Source of the DNA: Daphnia pulex
Taxonomy: Eukaryota > Arthropoda > Branchiopoda > Diplostraca > Daphniidae
NCBI RefSeq assembly: GCF_021134715.1
Contig: NC_060020.1
Span: forward strand, 5,084,001 to 5,148,000
Reading direction: 5' to 3'
Length of the DNA: 64,000 bases
Numbering within the stretch: the stretch's first letter is position 1; each line of letters begins with the position of its first letter. Of the stretch, positions 51,622-62,687 are shown one piece after another. The notes below the pieces were generated by a model that ran no database searches, was not told where the DNA came from, and saw nothing but the letters and a program-made list of their open reading frames with translations. Made by a program: the position numbers and the translations under genes.

Positions 51622-52439
51622 GTAAGCAAGCGGAGTCTCTACACGAAATTTACTGAAAAATAACGATTTAAAAAAAGGAAATTCGATCGTTTTTCAGCTG
51701 TCAAAAGCCCCAGCTTTAGTTACTTTTATTTTTCGTAGTTCTAAAGTCATTTATTGTAATTATTTTGAGATTATTTGGGGTGATATTTTACCGTAAGTGA
51801 TCTAGCTTCAAAGCTCACTTGTTAGATTTTTTATATTTTGCGTTTATATCTACTTCCGGTTTCTAAATCAGTTAATAGTTCAGTAAGTTTGTATGTGACA
51901 CCCAAATAAACCCATTATTCGTGATCCTCGTCAAATTTGGGGTCGATTTCATGTGAAAGTACAAAATGTCGGAAAATCGTCCAAAATCGAGAATTTTCCT
52001 GATTTCACTTAGGTCTGGTACGAATGTTGCGTGACGAAACCTCTTTTCAGTGTTCACTATCTGTTGGATCGATCGCACAATATTGGCCTCTAAATGTAAT
52101 TAAAGGACAAAGCATTTTTATTGTCATGATTCCACTCTACTCTAGTCTAGTTCTTCCAAAGTTGCTCATGGGACTGAGTACCAGGATTGTTCCAGTGTTA
52201 ACATTTTTGCAACTATTGAGAGCTTATTGACAGAGAAAAGAGGTTTCTAACAAGGCTCAACTGTGTGCATATCATGAAATGAATATGGATTGATCATGTG
52301 TTTGAAACTTGGATAAGATTGCAGAGGAATATTTTCAAAAAAACCGACTGTCCTTCAAACGGTTTGAAATGGAAGATTTATTCATTCACTGAAAAAACGA
52401 GTCAAATGACTCAAATTTAAATTGGTAAAGTTTTAAGCC

Positions 52440-53130
52440 ATAACCATTTAATTTAGTATTCATTTTGATATTGGTTGTTGTAGACCCGCCCCAGCAACGA
52501 CAACCTGCAGAAGGAAATAAGGTACGTAAAACTTGTCATGCAGAGGTTGGGTGAGAACGGTATGTGTTACATAACCATTTGGTCATTCATTTGGTATTCA
52601 TTTTGATATTGGTTGTTGTAGACCCATCCCTAGCAACGTCAACCTGCAAATAAAGGAAAGGACAGTCACACTCGAAGGTCACGGAGAAAAACGTGTTATG
52701 CAGTGGTGTAGAGGTTGGGTGAGAACGGGACGTGTTGCAACATTATCAAGCAGGTACTATAGCCGCAAGGCTTAGCCATTTGCATTTGGTATTCATTTTA
52801 AAATTTGTTTTTGTAGACCCAACCCCAGCAACGTCAACCTGCAGAATGAAATGCCAGTTTGCATGTCCTTCACACTCGAAGGCCACGGAGATGATTACGT
52901 AAAACGTGTTATGCAATGGTGTAGGGGCTTGGTGAGTACGGTATGTGTTACATAACCATTTGGTATTCATTTTGATATTGGTTGTTGTAGACCCATCCCC
53001 ACCCCCAGCAACCTGCAGAAGGAAAGGCCAGTAACACACTCGAAGGTCACGGAGATCTTTACGTTAAACGTGTCATGCAGTGCTGTAGAGGTTGGGTGAG
53101 GACGGACGTTTCGCATCATTATCAAGCAGG
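52440..53130. repeat. Tandem array of the dispersed repeat (four units)
   Basis: Cores CAGCAACGWCAACCTGCAG at 52492, 52631, 52826 and a shortened one at 53006; spacings about 138, 196 and 180 bases. Each unit also carries 'ttggtattcattttgatattggttgttgtagaccc', 'cactcgaaggtcacgga' and 'atgcagtggtgtagaggttgggtgag' modules. An inverted copy starts the window. Repeated minus-strand open frames over it are a by-product of the repetition. Confidence 0.9.
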
Positions 53131-53177
53131 TACAACACCCCGCAAGGCTTTAGAGGTGAGGGTGAGAAAAAAAATCG

Positions 53178-53215
53178 TATAAAAGGAGAGAGAAAAGGCG
53201 AAGGTAAATCAGTCG
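53178..53215 (+). promoter_or_regulatory. TATA box and arthropod initiator of Tyr-rich gene
   Basis: TATAAAAG at 53178-53185 and TCAGTCG (arthropod Inr TCAGT) with its A at 53211, 33 bases from the first T. Spacing is right for a strong regulated core promoter. It lies just upstream of the ATG at 53293. Confidence 0.75.
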
Positions 53216-53292
53216 AGTGAGCATCTTCGACACGGCAACAACTACAGCGCACTCACCATCTGCCTTCTTCACTGTATTGCCAGTTCGCAACC

Positions 53293-53835
53293 ATGGGTAA
53301 ATTTTCTGTCTTTACATGGAGTATTGTATTAATGGCGATTATTTTCTGTTTGTTAATATGCAAGATATTATTGAATGTTAATGTTTGAATTTTTTTACTG
53401 TGTAGTTGTCTAAGGCGTCGTATGCTGTTGGGTGTTGTATCGTTAATGGCTGGGTCGACCACTGGTGTACCGATGTCTCCTGGGGTGTGGCGGATGCCAA
53501 ACCGCAACGCCGCCGCCTTACTACGCAACAACCGGTTCCTACACCACCAAGGTTCAAGAGTGTTACACCACAATTTATGATGCCCCGAGCTGCTACACCG
53601 AATCCCGAAGTATAACTCTGCCCCGAGTTACATCACTAGAGAGCCGGATTACTACACCGAGGCTCCGAAGTACTACATCACTAAGACACCGGAATACTAC
53701 ACGTCTATGTATGCTGCCCCTGCCTACTACACCGAGGCCCCGCATTACTACAACACCGAATCGCTTAAGTACTACACTTCAACCTACGCTGCCCCAATCT
53801 ACTACACCTACGTCCCGAAGTATTACTGTGCGTAA
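53293..53835 (+). pseudogene. Tyr-rich repeat protein gene, frameshifted (copy 1)
   Basis: Exon 1 is ATGG at 53293-53296 before GTAAAT. The acceptor at 53405 leads to a large exon. Spliced in phase it stops at once (MVV then TAA). Three frames share the exon: GVADAKP early, then YYATTGSYTTKVQE and CYTTIYDAPSCYTE, then from about 53608 APSYITREPDYYTEAPKYY, TPEYYTSMYAAPAYYTEA and TSTYAAPIYY to the stop at 53833-53835. The repeat is roughly YYTEAPKYYTT-x-YAAPS, like secreted extracellular or cuticle-type Tyr-rich proteins of branchiopods. At least two frameshifts in the repeat. The promoter is intact. Confidence 0.7.
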
Positions 53836-53918
53836 AAGGAGTCGTCTAAGTCGTGCCTGAACTGCAGAGCCCTATCTGTCACCAACTGCATTCCTCATCG
53901 TGTAACCGATTCGCAATT

Positions 53919-54859
53919 ATGGGTAAATATTGTCTTAATTTTGTATCAATTTTATTTTTTCTATTTGTTGATATGCCTGTTAATGTTTAATGTTATTGTT
54001 TAGATTTATTTACTGTTTACTTGTTTAGTCAACGATGGCGCCGTGCTCCCTGTTGGGTGTTGTATCGTTGATGGCTGGGTCGACCACTGGTGTACAGATG
54101 TCTCCGAGAAGTCTCCTTGGTATGGCGCAAACCAAACCGCAACGCCGCTGCATTCCGACACAACTTATGCAACGACCAGTTCCTACACCGAGGTCTTCAA
54201 GTACTTCATCACTACAGCACCGGAGTTTTATACCACAACTTACGCTGCCCCGAGCCACTACACTGACGCTCTGAAGTATTAGTCTGCCCCGAGTTACTAC
54301 ACCATCTAGGCGACGGAGTACTACATGATTACGTATGCTGCCCATCCTACTACACCGAGGCTTCTAAGTATTACTCTGTTCTCATTTACTTGCTGCACCT
54401 ATTTTCCTAAGTACTACTCTGTTCACAGCAACTACACCGAGGCTCCCGCTGATTACTCCACCAAACGGTTGAGTACTACACCTAAGCGCCAAAGTACTTC
54501 TCTGCCCCGATCTACACAACCACAACTGAGGCAGCCAAGTATTACGCAGTCCCGACTTGCTACCCAGAAGCTGTTCTTTCGTGCTACGTTGAACAGAAAT
54601 ACTACACATACTACGCTCCAGTTAACTACACCACGACCTACGTTACACCTAGCCACAACACCGCAGCCCCCAAATACTACACCGAAGAAGCCGCCTATTA
54701 CACAACCACGTACGCTGCCTGGTATACTACATCCAGGAATTTAAGTATTACTCTGCTCCAAACTACTACCAAACTGAAGTTAATTTCTATTTCACCAGCA
54801 ATTCTCCCGACCATGTCACCACTACTTGTGTTGCTCCGACCTATACATCGAAGTTCTGA
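53919..54859 (+). pseudogene. Tyr-rich repeat protein gene, broken (copy 2)
   Basis: Tandem partial copy. Exon 1 ATGG at 53919-53922, acceptor at 54028, open to TAG at 54280-54282 as an 85-residue frame (MVNDGAVLPVGCCIVDGW, later SSYTEVFKYFITTAPEFYTT and TYAAPSHYTDALKY). A hydrophobic signal-peptide-like run (LLGVVSLMAGS) sits in another frame of the same DNA, so a frameshift separates it from the repeats. Beyond 54283 decayed repeats go on (NYTTTYVTPSHNTAAPKYYT, EEAAYYTTTYAA) to about 54859. No TATA box copy was found upstream. An 85-residue product is possible but would lack a signal peptide. Confidence 0.6.
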
Positions 54860-57672
54860 AGTATTTCTCTTGATGTGTTGAAAGTTTGCTGAAATACAAG
54901 ATTGATCGATAAATCACGTCTATGTCTATTTTCTCCTGAAGTACCTTTCCTCCTGCTGATCATTTCGTGATGTGAGAAAATATTTCTGATTGCCATGTAA
55001 ACTTGAAATACAACAACAAAAATTCAAACTTATTATTTTTACAATTAAATAACACTCCTTTTAATTTTTTCTATTTTTCTATCATTAAACTTCAAAGTCC
55101 AACAAACAATATTTCTATTATCCAAAGTTCACCACCCATTATTTCTGCTAAGTCCAGACTTTTGTTTTTGAAAAAAAATTTAAAAAAGTTCCCCTTACAC
55201 GAAATTATTAAAAAATTGTCGCGAAAAAATTTCATTCGAAAATTTTGTTGTACACAAAGTTTATTCATATTCAAAGTTTATACAAAATATTTATTTGATT
55301 TATTTGAATTCATATTTTTCCTGTGACCCCCAGGGGGGGGGCCTGTCGCTTTCTCTACCGCGATAATAATATGATGCAAGTTATATGCAAATTATTATTT
55401 GTTTGGCGCAGAAAGCTTGTTTGATCTAGCAGTTCTCAACTGTGTCAAACCTGACATTGATCAGGTTGCCTCAGTCGTATACTGCATGATTGAATGAAAA
55501 CTCAAAAGACGACAGATCAAACTATTTGAAGTCACAACACAAAATACTGGCACGCAAACAACAACAAAAAAATTTTCAAGTCAGGAACCCAGATGGAACA
55601 GCTCAGCTACAACAGCACAGCAATTTCAGGATAACACCAGCACAGCTACTTCTGAATATCACAGCAACCGCATGCTGCATACAATGGTTCCATCTGTCTT
55701 CGTCACACCTTTCACCATTTGGCTGCAACAAGGTAACCAACAGCGTTAAAGAAGTGTTTGTCAAACCTGTTTAAGAAAAGAAAATTATTTTCGAGAAACA
55801 CAACTGTGTTCACATGCATACTCATTATAACAAAAGAATACAAAGAGTAACAGAAACCTACGCAGTCCAACAGAATAACTTTAATATGTGATTCAAAATT
55901 TCTATAGTAGCGAAGCAAATTGGTCTACTCTCTAGTCATGTTAACTAAATCTGTAGTACTTTTGCAAGACATTTGATCAAAATAATTACTTTTCGTTGTT
56001 GCATGGGATGAGACGTAGGCCTATAAGAATAGGAATAGGCAGCGAAACACACGAGGCACGCCATTTCGGGAATGTACAGGCACTTCCAAGTCTGAGTTGA
56101 ATGATTTGGCAAATTCGTTTCTACATGCTAAATCACCTGTAAATTTTCAAATCAACATTTTACATTCAATAACAATAGGAAATTAACAATGTATACCTTT
56201 TAATTTTCATCGTGAGAAACGTCACGACCAGCAAGGCAGCAACCCATCTCTGCTGCGCCTTGGAACAAAATGGCCGCTATGAGAAAATTCTGAAGATACT
56301 CGCGCTATCTGGCGGACATAATTTCAACCACCTATTGACAGCCATTAGATTCCTGTTCAATGACTGAACGCAACGGCTCGATTGCTTGCTTCCAGACAGC
56401 ACGCAGCAGTTCAACTTGAATTCGACATGTCTTTCAGCTTTCACTAGCTGGCACGAAATGAATCAAATGAGCATAAATACCAGATTACTCCAGCAGCTTT
56501 CCCTATAACACGAATAGACAAAGTTTTTAGTTAGCTTTTCAGACTTTTTAACTCTTTCAAGGCTCCACATCCCAAAATCCCTTAAAGTGTGCCCTTAAGT
56601 CGAAAAAGATAAGCTGGCCTTACCCGTCTAGCAGCAGCTTTTTCGTTCCTCTCGTGGTAATGCTTTGTCGTACTTAAGTTCCAAGCTATCTTCACTCCTC
56701 TGTGACGCGCGACATCCCTGACGGTTTTTACCATCTATGCCCATGTTGCGGGCTTTGGTTGCCATTTCTTCTCAGCGGGACACGCACGGAGGGTTGGCAC
56801 TTACAGAGAGAATTCTTTCAACGATTTGAGGCCGTTTGTGCGAAAAAAAACAAACAAAAACGATTAGACACAGAGTTTAACGCAAGTAGATTATTAGTAG
56901 ACAATCTACGGAATAAACTCAATTGTCGGTTACCTGGGCATAATCCTGTGGCGAGTGACTGCAGGTGTGTGCAACTTCTCAGTCAGTAACTCGTAGTAGC
57001 GTGGTAAAAGGTGATAATGATGCTTTATCATTTGGGTGACAAACTCAGTAAGGCATTTGACTTCATCAAGCAGACTTCACATTCTTCACGTCACTGAAAC
57101 TGGAACTCTAAGTAGCAAAAGGATAAAGAAAATTATCTACATTATTTACAAATTTACACAAATCTATCTATGAAACCTCTACATATCTCTAAGCTAGGTT
57201 GCCTTATAAATGGATGTAGAAGACGTAATAACAAACATGCAGTCACAGGATACACTATCAAAATCACAAGATTTGGAATAGATCCTATGGTTCATGAGCA
57301 AAAATACATCTGTTATATGAAAATATGATTTATAACAGTTTTAATGCTTAATTTTTCTGGTGTGTTAGTAGTAATGGGAAAATACCTCATCTCGGCACAT
57401 TTATCCATTTCCACTGTATGTGGGCTTCAAATATGAGTTTCCGGCTTTTGAGTTTTTACAGCATAAGGATCTAATGGATGGAAAGGACTGAGCAAGTCAA
57501 CTTGTTGGAATGACGACTGACAGACTTTCTGTAATTTAAAGAAATGGATGTAATATATATAAAATAAATAAACTAGTTCAAGATAAACCTACACAAACGA
57601 AGTTCAATTCGGTATTTGGAATCACAGAAAAATAAGTATAAAATAGCAACAATTTGTTTCGCCATGTTTCTT
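54860..57672. other. Gene-poor AT-rich interval
   Basis: AT-rich, with a G-run at about 55330-55340. No frame resembles a known family. A CTCF-like core (gcgctatctggcgga) near 56305 sits in a GC-richer patch that might be a promoter. Confidence 0.4.
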
Positions 57673-57681
57673 GATGCAGGC

Positions 57682-58970
57682 GGGTCGCCATAATTCGTCA
57701 TCGTCATCGTCATCGTCATCGTCTTTTAGGGACTAAACTGCGGAATGTGTTGTGGAAATCATGAATCGGCCACCAGAGGGAGCCGCTTGACTTCTACTTG
57801 GCATTTCGAACAACCACTACAGTTTTTTGTGGTTCGAACATGGTAGTACAAATATCTTTTAATGTCTAGCTCTAGCGTAACGCTAATGCAATTGGTGTAA
57901 TGCATTAAATACTTAAAACTAAAACGAGGTGCGAATGCAAAATTAATTTAGAAAATGAACACAACATTAAAGAAAACACGGGGAAATGCTTAATATTGAT
58001 GGTGGGTTGAAATTCACCATGCACAATCATGATTCGTTTTCTCGGCGTTTTCTCATGACGGGAAAACCAAACTTATTGGTGGCTTTTCCACTGCCACCTG
58101 CCGCAGCAAAATATTTCTATCACGTATACATGAATCGATAAGTTCCATGATATTATCAGTGTAATGATGTGATCCGTTCAAGTTACGTGGTACTTTGTTA
58201 AAATATTTTCACGTCACCTCTGGAAAATTATCTGCCTTTAATTTGATAGGAAAATACCTTGAACGACTTTATATATTTATGTATAAAATTATATACAAAA
58301 ATATATATAATTATATGCGATATTATATAACCGCATATAATTATATATATTTTTATACATCCGATATTATATAATCGCATATAATTATATATATTTTTAT
58401 ATTTAATTTTTGCCCTTACTGTCATTCATGTGTACGGTGTACCTTCTCATATAATTGTATACATTATATATAAGTGTATATAGTATATACTATATATACA
58501 CTCATTTAGCTATGTAATATAACATGTTCTGACGGACATGATTTCGTCTTATGTGTTGACCATATTTTATTTGCGAAATTCTAATTCTAATTAGAATTTC
58601 AGAGGTTCTGATTGAAGCGTTGTTTTATAACTTGTTATAGGATGTCTAGTTATCTACGACATTACGCCGATTAATTTTTTCGGAAATAACGTCTATTTTT
58701 TACATTAGTTTTATGTTTTCTATGCGTGAATGTTTTAGAGAATACAGGAAAATTTGTTAATTTTTTGCATTACAATTTCTATTTAATTTATTATTCCCTA
58801 TTTTTAAAATAAAACAAGCATTAAAATCTAGATAAACTTGCACAACTTTAGCCTATGACGATTTGTAATCTAGTGGTGCCCCCTGGTGGCATCCACAGCG
58901 GATCCCGCATTTTAGCCCCCTATGGGCAAACGATGACGATGACGATGACGATGACGAATTATGGCGACCC
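57682..58970. mobile_element. Non-autonomous Mutator-like (MULE-type) DNA transposon
   Basis: 1,289 bp bounded by terminal inverted repeats that start GGGTCGCCATAATTCGTCAT and continue with four more TCATCG-type units; the two ends match over the first 40 or so bases. Both ends sit next to a perfect 9-bp direct repeat GATGCAGGC (57673-57681 and 58971-58979), the target duplication length typical of Mutator-like elements. Weaker inverted similarity runs about 120 bases in: GGACTAAACTGCGG against GGGCTAAAATGCGG, and GGCCACCAGAGGGAGCC against GCCACCAGGGGGCAC. No transposase frame; the inside is AT-rich with palindromic blocks at 58265-58410. Confidence 0.88.
58265..58410. repeat. AT-rich palindromic repeats inside the transposon
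   Basis: Two tandem units of about 62 bases built from ATATAATTATATGCGATATT and near mirror forms (ataaccgcatataattatat). The same block is self-complementary, so it could form hairpins or cruciforms. Confidence 0.8.
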
Positions 58971-58979
58971 GATGCAGGC

Positions 58980-61900
58980 AGCAGGCTGTACTTTCATGAC
59001 AAAATCAATTGAAGTCAGTGGCATCTAGCGGTCAGTAAAGAACCAGTACCAAAAGAACAGCTCGGAATGCGACAGCTTCGGTCTTCGTCTGCCCCACACA
59101 ACACACGGGAAACATCATTATTAGGCCTAGTTAGTTAGATCATTTTTCTGTGGCAATCAAATAAGAATGCGTCTCAAGACCGATCGTTGGTGTCGTTTAC
59201 CGTCGTATCGTTGGTGTGAACAGAAGTTCATTACAGACAAACATGATACATCCGAAACCCAGGGAGGATATTGTTATTTACTTTATTAAAGAAGTAGGCT
59301 AGCTATATTGATGGTTCTGTGTGTTCGGCATTGTCATCAATCTCGTAACCCAGCACCAGCAGACAAGACCTCCACTTAAGATGAGACCCTATTCATCGCT
59401 GGATCCCGTGCTTTAGTAGCCCAGCTATTCAGCTGTTCACCCAACGAGTTGTCTATGCACACGTCAAATCTCAAACGCTATTCAAATCCTTTCGTCATTG
59501 TGGGATGTATTTGTCAGCTCGATGTCAAACAGTCAGCCCATACCCAATTCATGCGATTAAACAGTGCGGACCACCAACGATTCAAACGTTTATTACACCT
59601 TCAATGGGGAATATATAAAGCATAGTATTGCGCAGAAAAAAAAGACAACACGAAGAATGAACTTTGCAAACAACTGACACATACATCGGAATTGGATGCC
59701 TTTATTTTTTTTTTCAGTTTTTCATTTTATTCTTTTCGTCTTGCAGTTAATTTGTAGCCCGAATGTAGTCTTCTCACTGCCAGCCGCGTGCTTTCCATTA
59801 GCACATATTCACACACCTTTTAGATACGCGCGTGTAAAGAGCGTGAATACAGCCGTATATATCAGAAGAGCAGTCCAGAACCAATAAAAGAGCGATTCTT
59901 GTAACTTTGGCGTAGACAATTTGGCCATCTTTCCTGTTATCGGTAAACGTAGACGTTGGAGGTGTTGGACTGGTCACGCACATCGAACACCTGCCTCACC
60001 TGCAATATCAACATGAAAGAACAATCAATATTGAAAAGGAAAAAAAGCGTCGGGTACTATATATGTTGCGTTAACGTTCTTCTGCTGCTTAATATCGATT
60101 GGGCTTTGCGATATTAGTTGGAAGCCGCGCTGATTTCTCATTACACGTAGTTGGTCAAGCATTCACGACAACCGAAAACGACTGCTTCTGTTCCCTAGCT
60201 CGTTCCATTAAAACTCTGTGCGCATAGTGCGTTCTATAGATGGTCTATTGATTGATGCTGAAAGATGTGGTCATACTGTAAGTAAGATGTGGCGCTATTT
60301 ATAGGGCAGCTTGCACATCTCGCCTGCTGGGTACACGCGCCGAGACTGGCGAATCCAGCCAGCTCCACTCGAGAACGACTTTGCTCTGTTCGACAACTAT
60401 AACGAGTTCCTCTATTCGTCCAGTCTATATATATATATATATATGTGACCAAGTCGGCGAGAGAATGCATCGCCTTCTTAAGTACAACATACAAGAAAGT
60501 TTGGACGGCTTCTACAATCCAACACCAGCCCCGGTGAACATAAAATATGGAGCAATCCCACGGCCTGCTGCGCTCTGCAGTCTGCAATAGCCCAGTGTTA
60601 TATGCCGAGCGCGGGCGTGATGAAAGTTACCACGAGTCCCCACCCAGTTTTGCGAAGGAGCCCCTTCGAAGAAGCTATCAAGAATTCTTCTAACGTAACG
60701 CGGATTCTCGCTTGGATTTCCGTTCGAACCCAAGACCATTGCTCATAATCCAACCTACTCACGAACAGAAGCACTATATGGCCCGCTTCTCACAACGACG
60801 GAGGGCCGCGATTCGAATTGCGATTAGGCTATCACGACTAGGAGTAACTATCCTTGTAAGATTCCGATGGATACTTAAATTGCCGAATTGGTCGACAATT
60901 TTTCGGCGAGCTTTACGGCTATTGTTAATTTAATTTACTCTTACCGCGATACTTACGACGCAAAGTTTTTCTACTTTTGACTGTTGAATCAAATCGATCC
61001 TTAAAGATTGAGCTTTGAAAGAATCAAAATTTCAACACTTGGTTGTTAACGGTGAGTCAAGCGACTTCTAAAAATATTGACGGATAACTTTCAATAGAAA
61101 ATGAAATCATATTTGAAATTTCAGCCAGCCCCAACTGAGGGAGGTTCCGATTGAAAAACACTGGATCCTCCCTCGATGCGAAAAAAAAGGCCAGAGATTT
61201 ACCAGAAGTTTGTGAATGCATGATAAACTCTAGTTCTTCTTCATACCGAGAAACATTTCGTTTTTTGTAAACCCTACATGACTTGGCCACTAAATAATTC
61301 TTCTGTCTCCCTGCTGTCGACTGCACCGTGACCCCCGCTCCGCGCCAAGTTACCGTATCTTGATCCACAAACTTTCTTATGAGATCTGGTACACAGAGGC
61401 GACCCCCCACAAATCGAGTAACACAACTCAAAACTAACTCGAAAAAAAGAGAGAAAAAACAAATTACTTTTAGCGTATAGGTCCTAATAAATGCATCTCT
61501 ATAAAGTATTAATTTGGAACTTGTACTGAATACTAGCTTTGTATGACTTTTAGCGTGCAACGAATTCACTGGCGTTTTTTTCTTTGTATCGGAGCAAATA
61601 TGAATCAGGCCTACTCGGAAATGAAACCACGAAGCCTCAAATCAAACAAAAGTGAAAGCTTAGTTTGATGGAGCCAGTCGAGTTTGTTGATTGAACACAA
61701 GTGGAAGTCAAACAAACGAATCTCCTCTCCAAAGCCAATTCCTTGGTTACATTGCTGCCGCGCCACCCCTACTATTTGAGGTGAACTTTTTCGAACTGAA
61801 AGATTATATCAACAAGTTTTAAGATTAGTGGATCTTAATCAGACGGAGGATCGAATTGATATAAGGCAAGGATACCACACCATCAACCAAACATTCTATA

Positions 61901-61995
61901 AATATTTTGGGATTTCACTAAACTAACTTAATTTTTTAATTCTAGTCGAAACGCAACACTTCAAAAATAAAATCATAGATGGAAAACTTTCTGAC
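58980..61995. other. Gene-poor interval
   Basis: A (TA)n run lies at about 60427-60443. On the minus strand 61443-61361 could be a small exon (CVTRFVGGRLCVPDLIRKFV, donor GTAACT) in phase with the membrane-protein gene to its right, but I do not recognise it. Nothing else supported. Confidence 0.4.
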
Positions 61996-62687
61996 CGTAA
62001 AATCTGCGGGGTGCTGTTGCTGGTGCAAACGCAGAGTTCCCGGCTTGTGTGGGTTGCTGGTCATGTTGCTGGAAGAAGTCGCATTCGGATCTAAAATTCT
62101 GTCTCGATTCCGATCGTTCATCGCCGTCTGTTGAACCGCAAACGTCACGGCGGATTCTTCGTTAAATTTACAGGGTCCGTTAGCGTTGTTTGAAGTGCCA
62201 GCTGCGACGACAAGCGACGAATGCGATGACTCATTCGACATACCAGCGAGCTGGCATTCCAGGTCTATTCCTATACCCGAAACAAAGATGACAAATGTTA
62301 AGATGACGTATTGTTCTCCTCGCCTTTGTTCTTCGATGTTCGACGACGGACAATTGAGGCCGACGAAAGATACAGTGCAGTGTGCAATTCTATACTTAAA
62401 AATAATAATAGGCATACTGTACCTCGCTTAGATTTAATTACATCCGGTTTGCCGTTGGCCGTTTTGGTGTAGTTGCTGACGTCGTCATTGGCATCGTCAC
62501 CGTCGCACGTCTGGGCAGCAGATTGAGACGGCTGCTGTCGAAGATTCCTCCTTCGTTGTCGATGGTAAACGGCCAGGATAGCAGCTAGTCCGATAATGGC
62601 AATTAAAAGGGCGCCCGGGGCGGCCAGAACAACCACCATTGTCACCGACGATTCCGGCTCGTTAGCTGCATTCAGTATACGGTTCAT
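61996..62687 (-). CDS. Single-pass membrane protein, partial (two exons)
   Basis: Exons 62687-62423 and 62270-61996 join in phase (AAG CGA G|GA ATA). The first has a 24-residue hydrophobic helix (TMVVVLAAPGALLIAIIGLA...) followed by a positive stop-transfer segment (YHRQRRRNLRQQ), so the C-terminal side is probably cytosolic. The tail is polar, Asn/Ser/Gln-rich (GTSNNANGPCKFNEES, HKPGTLRLHQQQH). The second exon ends at a GTCAGA donor (ADFT|), so more exons lie to the left. The first could begin at the ATG at 62687 or at an acceptor at about 62673 (ATGCAG|CTAACGAGCC), which would make it an internal exon of a larger gene starting outside the window. Family not recognised. Confidence 0.55.

Noticed and set aside
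52746-53039. Minus-strand 97-residue open frame with internal repetition
   Set aside because: It lies wholly in the tandem repeat array; the repeated peptide is a by-product of the DNA repeat, with no splice or promoter context.
55003-55326. 107-residue AT-rich plus-strand open frame
   Set aside because: Composition-driven (Asn/Phe/Lys/Ile), no signals, no resemblance to a family.
57690-57723. (TCATCG)n as an ordinary microsatellite
   Set aside because: It is mirrored at the other end of a 1,289-bp element with a 9-bp target duplication, so it belongs to the terminal repeat.
60700-60740. GTTCGAACCC resembling a tRNA B box
   Set aside because: No A box or cloverleaf arms could be folded around it on either strand.
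61057-61569. 170-residue minus-strand open frame as a single gene
   Set aside because: No start context, no recognised domain; only a short internal part could be an exon.
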